A stretch of 64,000 bases of DNA from Marinobacter sp. (GCA_018402255.1 JAGYIS010000009.1:468309-532308); one strand, 5' to 3'; positions 29,138 to 39,330 are shown, counted from the first letter of the stretch. Numbers and translations: made by a program. Notes: generated by a model from the sequence alone, not told the origin.

Positions 29138-29162
29138 ACACGGCCCGGTTTCCGGGCCGTGT
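29138..29162 (+). terminator. Hairpin between guaB and guaA
   Basis: ACACGGCCCGG and CCGGGCCGTGT form a perfect 11-bp stem with a 3-base loop, followed by TGTTTCTTT. It sits 15 bases after the guaB stop and 26 before the guaA start. It looks like an intrinsic terminator of moderate strength inside what is normally an operon. Confidence 0.7.
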
Positions 29163-29187
29163 TGTTTCTTTACAGCCCGAGGACTCC

Positions 29188-30765
29188 ATGGCTCAGAACA
29201 TTCACGACCACCGCATCCTGATTCTCGATTTCGGCTCCCAGTACACCCAGTTGATCGCGCGTCGTGTGCGGGAAATCGGCGTGTACTGTGAGATCAAAGC
29301 GTTTGATATCACCGACGACGAACTGAACGCATTCAATCCCAAAGGTATTATCCTGGCTGGCGGCCCGGAGTCGGTGACGCAACTGGGCGGCCCGAGAGCG
29401 CCAGAAGGGTTGTTCGATAAGGGGATTCCGATTCTCGGCATCTGCTACGGCATGCAAACCATGGCGGAACAGCTGGGTGGCCGCGTGGCCAGCTCCGAGA
29501 AGCGTGAGTTCGGTTATGCTCAGGTCAAAGTGAGAGCCAAGGGCCCGCTGTTGCAGGACATCACCGATCACCTGACCCCGGCGGGTGAGTCCTTGCTGGA
29601 TGTGTGGATGAGCCACGGTGATAAAGTCGTGGTCATGCCGGAAGGTTTCGAACTGCTGGCGTCCACTGAAAGCGCTCCGATTGCAGCAATGCAGGATCTC
29701 AGTCGTAACCTCTACGGCGTGCAGTTCCACCCGGAGGTGACCCATACCCTGCAGGGCAAGCGCCTGCTTGAGCACTTTATCCTGAATATCAGTGGCTGTG
29801 AGGCGCTTTGGACTCCCGCCAAGATCGTTGACGACGCGGTGCGCCAGATTCGTGAGCAGGTGGGCAGTGACAAAGTGCTGCTGGGACTGTCAGGGGGGGT
29901 GGACTCCTCGGTGACCGCAGCGCTGTTGCACAAGGCCATTGGTGATCAGCTGACCTGTGTGTTTGTTGATAATGGTTTGCTGCGTCTGCACGAAGGCGAC
30001 CAGGTGATGGACATGTTCGCCAGCAACATGGGCGTGAAAGTGATCCGTGCCGATTCAGAAGACCTGTTCCTGTCCAAGCTTAAAGGTGTCAGCGATCCGG
30101 AGCAGAAGCGCAAAGTGATCGGCAATACCTTTATTGACGTGTTCGATGAAGAAGCCACCCGCATCAAAGATGTGAACTGGCTGGCCCAGGGCACCATTTA
30201 TCCGGACGTTATCGAATCTGCTGCGTCCAAAACCGGTAAAGCACATGTCATCAAGTCCCATCACAATGTGGGTGGGCTGCCGGAAACCATGAAGCTGAAG
30301 CTGGTTGAACCACTGCGCGAACTGTTTAAAGACGAAGTGCGCAAGATCGGCCTCGAGCTGGGCCTGCCATACGATATGGTCTATCGTCATCCTTTCCCGG
30401 GGCCGGGTCTGGGTGTGCGTATTCTTGGCGAAGTCAAGAAAGAGTACGCAGAGATTCTGCGCCGCGCCGATGCGATTTTCCTGGAGGAGCTGCACCGTGC
30501 TGACCTCTACCACAAGACCAGCCAGGCGTTTGCGGTGTTTTTGCCGGTGAAGTCGGTCGGAGTGGTGGGTGATGCCCGTCGCTACGAATACGTAATTGCT
30601 ATTCGTGCAGTGGAGACCGTGGACTTCATGACCGCACGCTGGGCGCGCCTGCCGTACGATCTTCTGGAGACCGTGTCTAACCGGATCATTAACGAAATCT
30701 CCGGCGTGTCCCGTGTCACCTACGACATCTCCTCCAAGCCGCCCGCGACGATTGAGTGGGAGTAA
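29188..30765 (+). CDS. guaA: GMP synthase (glutamine-hydrolysing)
   Basis: 525 residues, the same length as the E. coli enzyme. The N-terminal class I glutamine amidotransferase has its nucleophile C86 in GICYGMQ and its His/Glu in QFHPEVTHT. The ATP-pyrophosphatase loop is LSGGVDSS, and the C-terminal dimerisation domain ends in PPATIEWE. It aminates XMP to GMP. Confidence 0.98.
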   Translation: MAQNIHDHRILILDFGSQYTQLIARRVREIGVYCEIKAFDITDDELNAFNPKGIILAGGPESVTQLGGPRAPEGLFDKGIPILGICYGMQTMAEQLGGRVASSEKREFGYAQVKVRAKGPLLQDITDHLTPAGESLLDVWMSHGDKVVVMPEGFELLASTESAPIAAMQDLSRNLYGVQFHPEVTHTLQGKRLLEHFILNISGCEALWTPAKIVDDAVRQIREQVGSDKVLLGLSGGVDSSVTAALLHKAIGDQLTCVFVDNGLLRLHEGDQVMDMFASNMGVKVIRADSEDLFLSKLKGVSDPEQKRKVIGNTFIDVFDEEATRIKDVNWLAQGTIYPDVIESAASKTGKAHVIKSHHNVGGLPETMKLKLVEPLRELFKDEVRKIGLELGLPYDMVYRHPFPGPGLGVRILGEVKKEYAEILRRADAIFLEELHRADLYHKTSQAFAVFLPVKSVGVVGDARRYEYVIAIRAVETVDFMTARWARLPYDLLETVSNRIINEISGVSRVTYDISSKPPATIEWE

Positions 30766-30792
30766 GTCGAGACGGCGGATAGGCCGGGAGCA

Positions 30793-31311
30793 GTGACCGT
30801 GAGCGAAATGGCGGAAGACCAGCACTGGATGGCTCGGGCCCTGGAGCTTGCCTCCCAGGCCGGGGCTGCTGATGAAGTGCCGGTTGGTGCTATTGTTGTT
30901 CTGGACGGCAAGGAAATCGGGGCCGGATTCAACGCGCCGATTTCTGGCTGTGATCCGACCGCCCATGCAGAGATTCGGGCTCTGCGGGATGCCGCGGCCC
31001 GGGTGGGTAATTACCGGCTGGCGGGCGCCTCGCTGTATGTGACTCTGGAGCCTTGCACCATGTGTGTGGGCGCTATTGTTCACAGCCGCATCAGCCGGTT
31101 GGTGTATGGTGCGACGGAGCCGAAGGCCGGCGCGGTGGAATCGGCTCGAAGAACTCTGGAAGAGCCGCACCTGAACTGGCGGGTAGAGGTGGCCGGTGGT
31201 GTGATGGCTGACCGATGTGGTCAGGTTATATCCGAATTCTTCAGTCGGCGCCGTCGTGAAATTCGTCAGCGCCGCCAACAACACTCAGGGAAGGGAAGCA
31301 ATCGCTCATGA
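30793..31311 (+). CDS. tadA: tRNA adenosine(34) deaminase
   Basis: 172 residues with the zinc site HAE (DPTAHAEIRAL) and PCTMC (LEPCTMCVGAI). TadA makes inosine at position 34 of tRNA-Arg(ACG) and is essential in most bacteria. The start could be GTG 30793 or GTG 30799, with GGGAG just upstream. Its stop overlaps the galE ATG by 4 bases. Confidence 0.95.
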   Translation: MTVSEMAEDQHWMARALELASQAGAADEVPVGAIVVLDGKEIGAGFNAPISGCDPTAHAEIRALRDAAARVGNYRLAGASLYVTLEPCTMCVGAIVHSRISRLVYGATEPKAGAVESARRTLEEPHLNWRVEVAGGVMADRCGQVISEFFSRRRREIRQRRQQHSGKGSNRS

Positions 31312-32297
31312 AAGTTCTGGTGACCGGCGGTGCCGGCTATATTGGTAGTCATGTGGTCAGGCAGTTGGCCCGGGCAGGCCATGACATTGTAGTGTTCGAC
31401 AATCTCTCCACCGGATATCGATGGGCGGTGACCGCCGGGGAACTTGTGGTCGGCGATCTGGCGGATGAGAATGCCATTGAAGAGGTTTTCGCCCGATACC
31501 AGTTTGAGGCCGTTCTGCATTTTGCTGCAAACATTGTGGTGCCGGAATCGGTTACCAATCCCCTGAAGTATTACAGCAACAACACCCGCAACACTCTGAA
31601 TCTGCTTAAAGCGGTTGAGCGCCACAAGATTCCCTCGATTGTGTTCTCCTCAACCGCGGCGGTTTACGGCATGCCCGAGCAGACCGTGTTAACCGAGGAT
31701 CTGCCCCTGGCGCCGATCAATCCCTACGGCGCCTCCAAGATGATGAGCGAGCGTATGATCATGGATCTTGCCGCTGCCTCGGATCTCAATTACGTCATTC
31801 TGCGTTACTTCAATGTCGCCGGTGCCAACCCGGAAGGACTACTGGGGCAGGCAACACCCGAGGCGACTCACCTGATCAAGGTCGCGTGTGAATGCGTGAC
31901 CGGCCAGCGTGAGGGCATGAGCGTGTTTGGTACCGACTATGACACCCGCGATGGCACCTGCATTCGTGACTATATACACGTGGAAGACCTGGCCAAAGCC
32001 CACGTAATGGCGCTTGATTACATGGCGGGCGGCGGAGAATCCCAGGTTTTGAACTGCGGTTACGGTCGCGGGTTCACCGTGCAGGAAGTGATTGACGTTG
32101 TGAAGGCTGAGTCCAATAGCGAATTCACTGTTGAGCAAACCGGCCGCAGGGCCGGCGATCCTGCCGCTTTGATGGCAGACAACTCCCGGATCAAAAGCGT
32201 CCTGGGCTGGCAGCCGGATTACGATGACCTTAATACCATCGTGCGCACCGCGCTTGCCTGGGAAGCCATCTGGCAGAAGAAAAAAGCCTCCCAATAA
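31308..32297 (+). CDS. galE: UDP-glucose 4-epimerase
   Basis: The 329-residue extended SDR has the NAD motif GGAGYIG at the N-terminus, catalytic Ser in FSSTAAVYG and the Tyr/Lys pair in NPYGASK. TCIRDYIHVEDL and the C-terminal RRAGDPA are GalE hallmarks. It interconverts UDP-glucose and UDP-galactose (or their N-acetyl forms). Translationally coupled to tadA, and followed 32 bases later by ugd, so the pair supplies sugar nucleotides for envelope polysaccharide. Confidence 0.92.
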   Translation: MKVLVTGGAGYIGSHVVRQLARAGHDIVVFDNLSTGYRWAVTAGELVVGDLADENAIEEVFARYQFEAVLHFAANIVVPESVTNPLKYYSNNTRNTLNLLKAVERHKIPSIVFSSTAAVYGMPEQTVLTEDLPLAPINPYGASKMMSERMIMDLAAASDLNYVILRYFNVAGANPEGLLGQATPEATHLIKVACECVTGQREGMSVFGTDYDTRDGTCIRDYIHVEDLAKAHVMALDYMAGGGESQVLNCGYGRGFTVQEVIDVVKAESNSEFTVEQTGRRAGDPAALMADNSRIKSVLGWQPDYDDLNTIVRTALAWEAIWQKKKASQ

Positions 32298-32329
32298 GAT
32301 CTTAATTAACGAATTTCAGGAAGCATTCA

Positions 32330-33676
32330 ATGAAGATTACGATTTTCGGAACCGGATACGTGGGCCTGGTGACAGGAGCCTGCCTGGCGGATGTCGGCCA
32401 TCATGTCCTGTGTATGGACGTGGACCACGGCAAAATTGACAAGCTGAAGAACGGCCAGATTCCCATTTATGAGCCCGGGCTCGATAACATCGTCAAACAC
32501 ACAGTGGAAGCTGGCCGTCTGTCCTTTACCACCGATGCAGAGGAGGCCGTCAAACACGGCACGCTTCAGTTTATCGCGGTTGGCACGCCTCCCGATGAGG
32601 ACGGGTCTGCCGATCTGCAGTATGTGCTGGCGGTTGCGAAGTCGATTGGTCAGTACATGGATGACTACAAAGTGGTGGTCGACAAATCTACCGTGCCCGT
32701 AGGCACCGGCGACAAAGTCAAAGCTGCGGTCAGGGCACAGCTCGATAGCCGAGGGCTGGAGCTGGACTTTGATGTGGTGTCTAACCCCGAGTTTCTGAAA
32801 GAAGGGGCCGCCATCAACGACTTCATGAAGCCGGACCGCATCGTCGTGGGTACGGATAGCGAGCAGGCCGCTGAAGTGTTGAAGGAGGTTTACTACCCGT
32901 TCAACCGCAACCATGATCGCATGATCTTCATGGATATCCGCTCCGCCGAGCTGACCAAATACGCTGCCAACTCCATGTTGGCCACCAAAATCAGCTTCAT
33001 GAACGAAATATCCAACCTGGCTGAGCGTCTGGGGGCTGATATCGAAGCCGTGCGCCGTGGCATTGGTTCTGACCCGCGCATTGGCTATCACTTTATTTAC
33101 CCTGGCTGCGGATACGGGGGCTCGTGCTTCCCGAAAGACGTTCAGGCTCTGGCCCAGACCGCTCGTGACTGCGATTACGAAGCCAAGTTGTTGAACGCGG
33201 TTGAAGCCGTAAACTACGCCCAAAAACATGTGCTTTTCGATAAAATCAGTCACTTCTTCCAGGGTGACCTGAACGGTAAAGTTGTTGCCCTGTGGGGTCT
33301 GGCGTTCAAGCCCAACACCGACGACATGCGCGAAGCCTCCTCCCGAACCCTGATGGAAGATCTCTGGAAAGCCGGCGCGACTGTTCAGGCCTTTGATCCG
33401 GAGGCGATGGAAGAGACTCAGCGCATCTACGGCGATCACCAGGGCCTGACCCTGTGCGGCACAAAAGAGCAGGCACTGAAAGGCGCCGACGTGCTGGCCA
33501 TCTGCACCGAATGGAAAGAATTCCGCTCACCGGACTTCGACGTCATCGCCGGTGCCCTGAAGCAACCGGCCGTATTCGACGGTCGCAACCTGTACGAACC
33601 GGAAATGCTCGCGCGCTATGGCCTGACCTATTACGCCATTGGCCGTGGCCGAAACCAGTTCCATTCTGCCGGTTGA
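32330..33676 (+). CDS. ugd: UDP-glucose 6-dehydrogenase
   Basis: 448 residues: N-terminal [20 protein letters not shown], the central [18 protein letters not shown], active-site Cys in [11 protein letters not shown] and the C-terminal domain [17 protein letters not shown]. It oxidises UDP-glucose to UDP-glucuronate with two NAD. The product is the substrate of the epimerase-like gene at 53.4 kb, although the two loci are about 20 kb apart. Confidence 0.95.
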   Translation: MKITIFGTGYVGLVTGACLADVGHHVLCMDVDHGKIDKLKNGQIPIYEPGLDNIVKHTVEAGRLSFTTDAEEAVKHGTLQFIAVGTPPDEDGSADLQYVLAVAKSIGQYMDDYKVVVDKSTVPVGTGDKVKAAVRAQLDSRGLELDFDVVSNPEFLKEGAAINDFMKPDRIVVGTDSEQAAEVLKEVYYPFNRNHDRMIFMDIRSAELTKYAANSMLATKISFMNEISNLAERLGADIEAVRRGIGSDPRIGYHFIYPGCGYGGSCFPKDVQALAQTARDCDYEAKLLNAVEAVNYAQKHVLFDKISHFFQGDLNGKVVALWGLAFKPNTDDMREASSRTLMEDLWKAGATVQAFDPEAMEETQRIYGDHQGLTLCGTKEQALKGADVLAICTEWKEFRSPDFDVIAGALKQPAVFDGRNLYEPEMLARYGLTYYAIGRGRNQFHSAG

Positions 33677-33693
33677 AATGACGGGGGGCGGTG

Positions 33694-34104
33694 ATGTTTG
33701 AGCTACACCCAAGACTGGCGGCAGACACGCAAAGCCTGGGATGCTCCCGGCTGTGTGAAATCCGCCTGATGAATGACAGCACCTGGCCCTGGATTATCCT
33801 GGTGCCGACAATTCACGACATCCGGGAAATCTACCAGCTGGAGCCGGCACAGCAATTCAGGCTGATCGAAGAGTCCTCGGCGCTCAGCAAAGGCATGATG
33901 GATCTTTTTGGTGGGGACAAGATGAACGTCGCGGCGCTTGGCAACATGGTGCCGCAGCTTCACTTGCACCACATTGTCCGTTTTGAAGGCGACCCGGCCT
34001 GGCCAGGCCCGGTCTGGGGCAAGCAGGCGCCGGTGCCCTACAGCGAGCAGGCGCTGGCCCAGATGATCGCCAAACTCCAGCCGGTCTTGCAGCACCTGGC
34101 CTGA
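33694..34104 (+). CDS. HIT-family protein with altered triad
   Basis: 136 residues from ATG 33694 (a GTG one codon earlier is possible; GGGGGCGG precedes). The C-terminal half has MVPQLHLHHIVRFEGDPAWPGPVW, a histidine-triad motif in which the first His of HxHxH is Gln (QLHLHH). HIT proteins hydrolyse nucleoside phosphoramidates or dinucleotides; in this Pseudomonas-type subfamily the substrate is not known to me. It converges on fabR with a 12-base gap. Confidence 0.85.
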   Translation: MFELHPRLAADTQSLGCSRLCEIRLMNDSTWPWIILVPTIHDIREIYQLEPAQQFRLIEESSALSKGMMDLFGGDKMNVAALGNMVPQLHLHHIVRFEGDPAWPGPVWGKQAPVPYSEQALAQMIAKLQPVLQHLA

Positions 34105-34116
34105 TGGAATGGCCGG

Positions 34117-34743
34117 TTACTCCCGACCCTGCTGCCATTGGGCCAGGGTATGGGAGCCCACCAGAATCATCCGCAACTCTGTTTTCAGCTTGGCTTTCAG
34201 CTCTTCGCGCTCTTTGGGTGAGGCATCCAGTGCTTCGGCGCCCTGATTGAACACCAGCGTTGCCATGGCTTCGGCAACCAGCCGGGCGTCGGCGATCGGT
34301 TTGTCCTGCTCATCGGCAAATCGCTGCAGATCATCGGCCAGCTCGGTGACAAAGTGATCGATCTCCGCCTTAACGGCCGTCCGGAAAGGCTTTGAAACCC
34401 CGGTACGCTCTCGCAGCATCAGCCTGAACAGGTTCGAGTTGTTGCCCAGGTATTCCATAAAGGTATCCACAGACGTGGCAATGGCGCTGCCATCCCGGGC
34501 GATCCGCTTACGGGCCTGACGCATCAGCTGCCGCAGCGCAACACCGCCTTCATCCACCAATGCCAGACCCAGCTCATCCAGCTCGGAAAAGTGCCGGTAG
34601 AACGAAGTCGGAGCGATGCCTGCCTCACGCGCCACCTCCCGCAAACTCAAGCTGCCAAAGCCCCGGTCAGCGCTCAGCTGCGCCAGGGCGGCATCCATTA
34701 ATGCCCGTCGGGTTTTCAGTTTCTGCTCTGCTCTGGTGGCCAA
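34117..34743 (-). CDS. fabR: TetR-family regulator, FabR-like
   Basis: About 208 residues. [21 protein letters not shown] is the helix-turn-helix of FabR, and [20 protein letters not shown] and [10 protein letters not shown] continue the match to the unsaturated-fatty-acid repressor of E. coli. I place the start at TTG 34743 (M-A-T-R-A-E-Q-K), where GGAG sits 8 bases upstream and the protein aligns with E. coli FabR from residue 1. An ATG at 34794 would add 17 residues without family support. It likely controls desaturase or fabAB-type genes located elsewhere. Confidence 0.85.
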   Translation of the reverse strand: MATRAEQKLKTRRALMDAALAQLSADRGFGSLSLREVAREAGIAPTSFYRHFSELDELGLALVDEGGVALRQLMRQARKRIARDGSAIATSVDTFMEYLGNNSNLFRLMLRERTGVSKPFRTAVKAEIDHFVTELADDLQRFADEQDKPIADARLVAEAMATLVFNQGAEALDASPKEREELKAKLKTELRMILVGSHTLAQWQQGRE

Positions 34744-34856
34744 AATGGCTACTCCAACGACTGCTAAAACCCAGCATTCTAGCCGTCTGTTCACATAGAG
34801 TCATCTGCGTGCCTCAAATGCGCTCCGGTACCCCTGATTTTCCGCACCATTGTGTT

Positions 34857-34862
34857 TATAAT
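34857..34862 (+). promoter_or_regulatory. -10 element of a probable aspS promoter
   Basis: A perfect TATAAT preceded 17 bases upstream by a weak CTGATT. If used, transcription starts near 34869 and the aspS leader is about 210 bases long and contains the palindromic element 34919-35029. Confidence 0.4.
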
Positions 34863-34918
34863 GGGCGGCTTTTCCGGTGTGGCTGCCAAAAGTTCCGGCG
34901 GCCAAGACTTTGCTGCAA

Positions 34919-35029
34919 GCAAGCAGGTGGGGATGGCTTTCCGAAACACGCTGTGAATACGTCCGTGTACGCTCGGCTCCGCCATCCATGGCTCCGCACG
35001 GTTTCGGAAAGCCATCCCCACCTGCTTGC
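34919..35029. repeat. 111-bp palindromic element between fabR and aspS
   Basis: A 29-base arm (34919-34947, starting GCAAGCAGGTGGGGATGG) is repeated as an exact reverse complement at 35001-35029. The 53-base centre has a smaller hairpin (GCCAT-CC-ATGGC) and a short direct repeat of GGCTCCGC. The structure resembles dispersed REP/MITE-like palindromes of marine Gammaproteobacteria. No second copy was noticed in this window. It fills much of the 334-bp gap 34744-35077, which otherwise has only the divergent promoters. Confidence 0.8.
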
Positions 35030-35077
35030 CCAGACATTACGAACTAACGCACACATTCAGAAAAAACGGGAACCGAT

Positions 35078-36877
35078 ATGCGCAGTCATTATTGCGGTGG
35101 GATCAACGAATCCCACATTGATCAGGAAGTCACACTCTGCGGATGGGTACATCGCCGCCGTGACCACGGTGGGGTTATCTTCCTGGATCTGCGAGATCGG
35201 GATGGTATGTCTCAGGTGGTTGTTGACCCGGACACCCCGGAAAGCTTCAGCCTGGCGGAGAAAGTTCGTAGTGAGTTTGTTGTTAAGGTCACCGGCCGCG
35301 TGCGTCGCCGTCCGGCAGGCACTGAAAACAACAATATGCCGACTGGCCAGGTCGAGCTGCTGGGTAAAGAGCTGGTTATCCTGAATGCCGCCGCCACGCC
35401 GCCGTTCCCGCTGGATGAGCACGTTGATGTTGGCGAAGACGTTCGTCTGCGCTACCGCTTTATCGACCTGCGCCGCCCGGAAATGATCAACCGCCTGCGC
35501 TTCCGCTCCAGGGTAACCAGTTACATCCGTAACTTCCTGGACAGCCGCGGCTTTATGGACGTAGAAACGCCCATCCTGACCCGCGCCACCCCGGAAGGCG
35601 CCCGCGACTACCTGGTGCCGAGCCGGACCCATGAAGGCTCCTTCTTCGCGCTGCCTCAGTCACCGCAGCTGTTCAAGCAGATGCTGATGGTGTCGGGTGT
35701 TGACCGCTACTACCAGATTGCCAAGTGCTTCCGTGACGAAGACCTGCGAGCAGATCGTCAGCCCGAGTTTACCCAGGTCGATATCGAGGCCTCCTTCATC
35801 GATGAAGAAGTCCTGATGAACCTGAACGAAGACATGATTCGTTCACTGTTCAAAGACGTACTCGATGTAGAACTGCCAGACTTCCCACGCATGCCGTATT
35901 CCGAGGCCATGCAGCGCTTCGGCAGTGATAAGCCGGACCTGCGTATCCCGCTGGAACTGCTGGACATTGGTGACCTGGTTGAAGGCGTCGACTTCAAAGT
36001 CTTTGCCGGCCCCGCGAAAGACCCGAAAGGCCGGGTTGCGGCGCTGCGCGTTCCCAAAGGTGGCGAGCTGAGCCGTAAGCAGATCGACGATTACACCAAG
36101 TTTGTCGGCATCTACGGCGCCAAAGGCCTGGCTTACATCAAGGTCAACGAACTGGCCAAAGGCGTCGAAGGCCTGCAGTCACCCATTGTGAAATTCCTGG
36201 GTGATGACGTTGCCATGGCCATCATCGAGCGCGTGGGCGCCGAAGACGGCGACATCGTGTTCTTCGGTGCCGACAAGACCACCGTTGTAAACGAAGCCCT
36301 GGGCGCACTGCGCATCAAGGTAGGTCACGATCTGAACATGCTGACCTGCGAGTGGGCCCCGATGTGGGTGGTCGACTTCCCGATGTTTGAAGAGCTGCCA
36401 GACGGCGGTCTGACCGCCATTCACCATCCGTTTACCGCACCTTCGTGCACCCCGGAAGAACTGGCGGCCAGCCCGGCCACAGCCCTGTCCCGCGCCTATG
36501 ACATGGTTCTGAACGGCACCGAACTGGGTGGTGGCTCCATCCGTATCCACGACGGTAACATGCAGGAAACCGTGTTCCGCATTCTGGGTATTGGTGAAGA
36601 AGAAGCCCGCGCCAAGTTCGGCTTCCTGCTGGATGCGCTGAAGTTTGGTTGCCCGCCGCACGGTGGCCTGGCCTTTGGTCTGGACCGCCTGGTCATGCTG
36701 ATGACCGGGTCGTCGTCGATTCGAGACGTGATTGCCTTCCCGAAAACCCAGAGCGCCACTTGCTTGATGACCCAGGCACCGGGCGATGTGGATGAAAAGC
36801 AGTTGAAAGAACTGCACATCCGATTGCGCCGTTCTGCCAAGGCCGTCGAAGGCAACAAAGCAGAAGACAAAGAGTAA
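35078..36877 (+). CDS. aspS: Aspartyl-tRNA synthetase, probably non-discriminating
   Basis: The 599-residue class II enzyme has an N-terminal OB anticodon domain, motif 2 [18 protein letters not shown], the bacterial GAD insertion (about 290-420) and motif 3 [13 protein letters not shown]. Residues H30 (RRRDHGG) and G81 are at the two positions where non-discriminating AspRSs such as that of P. aeruginosa have His and Gly and the E. coli enzyme has Leu and Lys. It therefore probably charges tRNA-Asn with Asp as well, for GatCAB amidation. It starts the aspS-ruvCAB-tol block. Confidence 0.96.
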   Translation: MRSHYCGGINESHIDQEVTLCGWVHRRRDHGGVIFLDLRDRDGMSQVVVDPDTPESFSLAEKVRSEFVVKVTGRVRRRPAGTENNNMPTGQVELLGKELVILNAAATPPFPLDEHVDVGEDVRLRYRFIDLRRPEMINRLRFRSRVTSYIRNFLDSRGFMDVETPILTRATPEGARDYLVPSRTHEGSFFALPQSPQLFKQMLMVSGVDRYYQIAKCFRDEDLRADRQPEFTQVDIEASFIDEEVLMNLNEDMIRSLFKDVLDVELPDFPRMPYSEAMQRFGSDKPDLRIPLELLDIGDLVEGVDFKVFAGPAKDPKGRVAALRVPKGGELSRKQIDDYTKFVGIYGAKGLAYIKVNELAKGVEGLQSPIVKFLGDDVAMAIIERVGAEDGDIVFFGADKTTVVNEALGALRIKVGHDLNMLTCEWAPMWVVDFPMFEELPDGGLTAIHHPFTAPSCTPEELAASPATALSRAYDMVLNGTELGGGSIRIHDGNMQETVFRILGIGEEEARAKFGFLLDALKFGCPPHGGLAFGLDRLVMLMTGSSSIRDVIAFPKTQSATCLMTQAPGDVDEKQLKELHIRLRRSAKAVEGNKAEDKE

Positions 36878-36956
36878 GGGCTTGCGGCCGGGGGTGGCAT
36901 CAGCGCCCTCGGCCGGGCCATACTGTTTTGACGAATGCACTTCTGAGGGCAGGTGG

Positions 36957-37484
36957 ATGGCAATCATCCTGGGCGTAGATCCTGGCTCCCGCATTACCGG
37001 TTACGGCATCATTCGGGTAGAAGGTCGCCAGATCGAGTACATCGACAGTGGTTGCATTCGGGTAGGTGATAAACCGATGGCCGAGCGCCTGCAAACCATA
37101 TTTCATAGCCTGGCTGTGCTGATTGGTGAATATCGCCCGGAAGAGTTCGCCATCGAGCAGGTGTTCATGGCGCGCAATCCCGATTCTGCGCTCAAACTGG
37201 GTCAGGCCCGGGGTGCCGCGATTGTCAGCGCCGCCAACAGTGGCCTGGCGGTCCATGAATACTCGGCGAGGCAGGTCAAACAAGCGGTCGTTGGCACGGG
37301 TGGCGCGGATAAGGCCCAGGTCCAGCACATGGTTCAGACCTTGCTCGCGCTCTCACGTAAACCTCAGGAAGATGCCGCTGATGCTTTGGCCATTGCTCTG
37401 TGCCACGCCCACATGAATCAAAGCATGCTGAAACTTGCGGGGGTTGGTGGCAAAGTGCGGGGCGGCCGTGTCCGGCGACAATAA
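36957..37484 (+). CDS. ruvC: Holliday junction resolvase RuvC
   Basis: 175 residues from ATG 36957 ([17 protein letters not shown]), the standard RuvC start; the frame is open further upstream but without similarity. Acidic active-site residues are in GVDPGS, FAIEQVF and [10 protein letters not shown]. It cuts Holliday junctions delivered by RuvAB. Gap of 79 bp after aspS and 30 bp to ruvA. Confidence 0.96.
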   Translation: MAIILGVDPGSRITGYGIIRVEGRQIEYIDSGCIRVGDKPMAERLQTIFHSLAVLIGEYRPEEFAIEQVFMARNPDSALKLGQARGAAIVSAANSGLAVHEYSARQVKQAVVGTGGADKAQVQHMVQTLLALSRKPQEDAADALAIALCHAHMNQSMLKLAGVGGKVRGGRVRRQ

Positions 37485-37514
37485 CAGGCTGGCTACAGCC
37501 ACAGGAGACCTGCT

Positions 37515-38144
37515 TTGATTGGTCGTATCCGAGGATTGTTAGTAGAAAAGACCCCAGGCCATGCTCTGGTTGAGTGCTCCGGGCTGGGTTACGAAATCGA
37601 TATTCCCTACACCACGTTCTTTCATCTGCCGGAAACCGGGCAGGAAGTCACCTTGCATACCCATTTCGCTGTTCGGGAAGATGCCCAGAGTCTGTTTGGC
37701 TTTGCCTCCCGGCTGGATCGGGATCTTTTCCGGTTGTTGATCAAGGTAAACGGCGTGGGGCCAAAACTGGCGGTGGGCATTCTGTCAGGGCTGGATGCAC
37801 AACAGTTTATCCGTTGTGTTGAAGCGCGAGACGTCAACTCACTGGTCAAACTGCCTGGTGTCGGCAAGAAAACGGCCGAGCGATTATTGATTGAAATGAC
37901 CGACCGCATAGGTCAGCTCGAGGGGCAGTTTATACCCTCTGTGCCGGGCGTGACCGGTTCCGGCGAGCTTCAGACGGTGCCTGTGGCAAATCATGATCCC
38001 AGAGAAGAAGCGGAATCCGCTTTGATTTCACTCGGTTACAAGCCCCAGGAGGCGGCCAGGGCGATTGCGAAGGTCGCCGAGCCCGACATGACCAGCGAGT
38101 CGCTGATCCGTCTCGCCTTGCGCAACATGATCCCGGCCGGGTAA
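37515..38144 (+). CDS. ruvA: Holliday junction DNA helicase subunit RuvA
   Basis: 209 residues from TTG 37515 (MIGRIRGLLVEK). Domain I OB fold, helix-hairpin-helix motifs (NGVGPKLAVGIL and LPGVGKKTAERLL) and the flexible linker plus domain III (ALISLGYKPQEAARAI) are visible. It binds the four-way junction and loads RuvB. A terminator-like hairpin overlaps its stop codon. Confidence 0.97.
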   Translation: MIGRIRGLLVEKTPGHALVECSGLGYEIDIPYTTFFHLPETGQEVTLHTHFAVREDAQSLFGFASRLDRDLFRLLIKVNGVGPKLAVGILSGLDAQQFIRCVEARDVNSLVKLPGVGKKTAERLLIEMTDRIGQLEGQFIPSVPGVTGSGELQTVPVANHDPREEAESALISLGYKPQEAARAIAKVAEPDMTSESLIRLALRNMIPAG

Positions 38145-38166
38145 TTTCTGATTCCCCGGCTTTTTT
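38136..38166 (+). terminator. Terminator-like hairpin at the ruvA end
   Basis: GCCGGG (38136-38141) pairs with CCCGGC (38155-38160), immediately followed by six T residues. The stem is only 6 bp with a 13-base loop, so its strength is uncertain. A 154-bp gap follows before ruvB, room for a separate ruvB promoter (a weak TTGTAC-17-CATAAG lies at 38223-38251). Confidence 0.55.
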
Positions 38167-38298
38167 ATGTCGCCTCATGACACCAATGTGTAGAGAGCGT
38201 AACGTGACTCCCGCAATGCCCTTTGTACAATTGGTGCATCTTGAACATAAGGCTGAACAAGCGGGCAGGTTGTTTATTCCCAGCAAGCGGATAATGCC

Positions 38299-39330
38299 AT
38301 GATTGAATCCGACCGACTGATATCGGCAAAGGGCGGTGAGTACGAAGAAGTGCATGACAGGGCGATTCGCCCCACCTTGCTGTCTGAGTATGTTGGTCAA
38401 CCGACGGTTCGAGAGCAGATGGAAATCTTTATTTCAGCTGCACGAGCGCGTCAGGAAGCGCTGGATCACGTTCTGATTTTCGGCCCGCCGGGTCTTGGTA
38501 AAACCACGTTGGCCAATATCATCGCCAACGAAATGGGCGTGGCGATTAAAACCACCTCGGGGCCGGTGCTCGAAAAAGCCGGCGACCTGGCGGCCATGCT
38601 CACCAATCTCGAGGAAGGCGATGTCCTGTTCATTGATGAGATCCATCGCCTGAGCGCAGCAGTTGAAGAAGTGCTGTATCCGGCCATGGAAGACTATCAG
38701 CTGGACATCATGATCGGTGAAGGGCCTGCCGCGCGTTCAATCAAGCTCGACCTGCCGCCATTCACCCTGGTGGGAGCTACCACCCGCGCCGGCTTGCTGA
38801 CGTCTCCGTTGCGGGATCGTTTTGGCATAGTTCAGCGGCTTGAGTTCTACAACACAGAGGATCTGACCCACATCATCACCCGGTCGGCGCGGTTGTCGTC
38901 GGTCGCCATTGATGGCGCCGGAGCCTTTGAAATCGCCCGTCGCTCCCGTGGCACGCCACGGATCGCCAACCGATTGCTCCGACGGGTGAGGGATTTTGCG
39001 GAAGTACGCGCCGATGGCCGCATCACCGTAGAGATTGCCGATCAGGCTCTGAACATGTTGAAGGTAGACAGTCAGGGCTTTGACCACATGGACCGCCGGC
39101 TGTTGTTGGCGATGATCGAAAAGTTCGATGGTGGTCCGGTCGGCGTAGAGAGCCTGGCTGCGGCGATCAGTGAGGAGCGGGGCACGATCGAAGACGTTCT
39201 GGAACCGTTTCTGATCCAGCAGGGCTATATGCTCCGGACCCCAAGAGGGCGAATGGTGACCTCAAGTGCGTACCAGCACTTCGGGGTGGTGCCGCCAAAA
39301 TCGGGCAGGGAGGAAAGCTCCTTTGACTGA
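38299..39330 (+). CDS. ruvB: Holliday junction branch-migration ATPase RuvB
   Basis: The 343-residue AAA+ motor has Walker [10 protein letters not shown], Walker [11 protein letters not shown], the beta-hairpin region and the C-terminal winged helix with [12 protein letters not shown]. It pumps DNA through the RuvA-junction complex. Its stop overlaps the start of ybgC. Confidence 0.98.
   Translation: MIESDRLISAKGGEYEEVHDRAIRPTLLSEYVGQPTVREQMEIFISAARARQEALDHVLIFGPPGLGKTTLANIIANEMGVAIKTTSGPVLEKAGDLAAMLTNLEEGDVLFIDEIHRLSAAVEEVLYPAMEDYQLDIMIGEGPAARSIKLDLPPFTLVGATTRAGLLTSPLRDRFGIVQRLEFYNTEDLTHIITRSARLSSVAIDGAGAFEIARRSRGTPRIANRLLRRVRDFAEVRADGRITVEIADQALNMLKVDSQGFDHMDRRLLLAMIEKFDGGPVGVESLAAAISEERGTIEDVLEPFLIQQGYMLRTPRGRMVTSSAYQHFGVVPPKSGREESSFD

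Noticed and set aside
30055..31284. 409-codon open frame on the minus strand
   Set aside because: Antisense to guaA and tadA; composition is rich in His, Arg and Gln, typical of a shadow frame.
34791..35056. Short open frames across the fabR-aspS gap
   Set aside because: They run through the perfect palindrome and encode mirror-like peptides without ribosome sites.
36878..36956. N-terminal extension of RuvC to 36882
   Set aside because: The extra residues have no RuvC similarity; the family start [11 protein letters not shown] fits ATG 36957.
37500..38298. SOS (LexA) control of ruvAB
   Set aside because: No CTGT-N8-ACAG-like palindrome was found upstream of ruvC, ruvA or ruvB.
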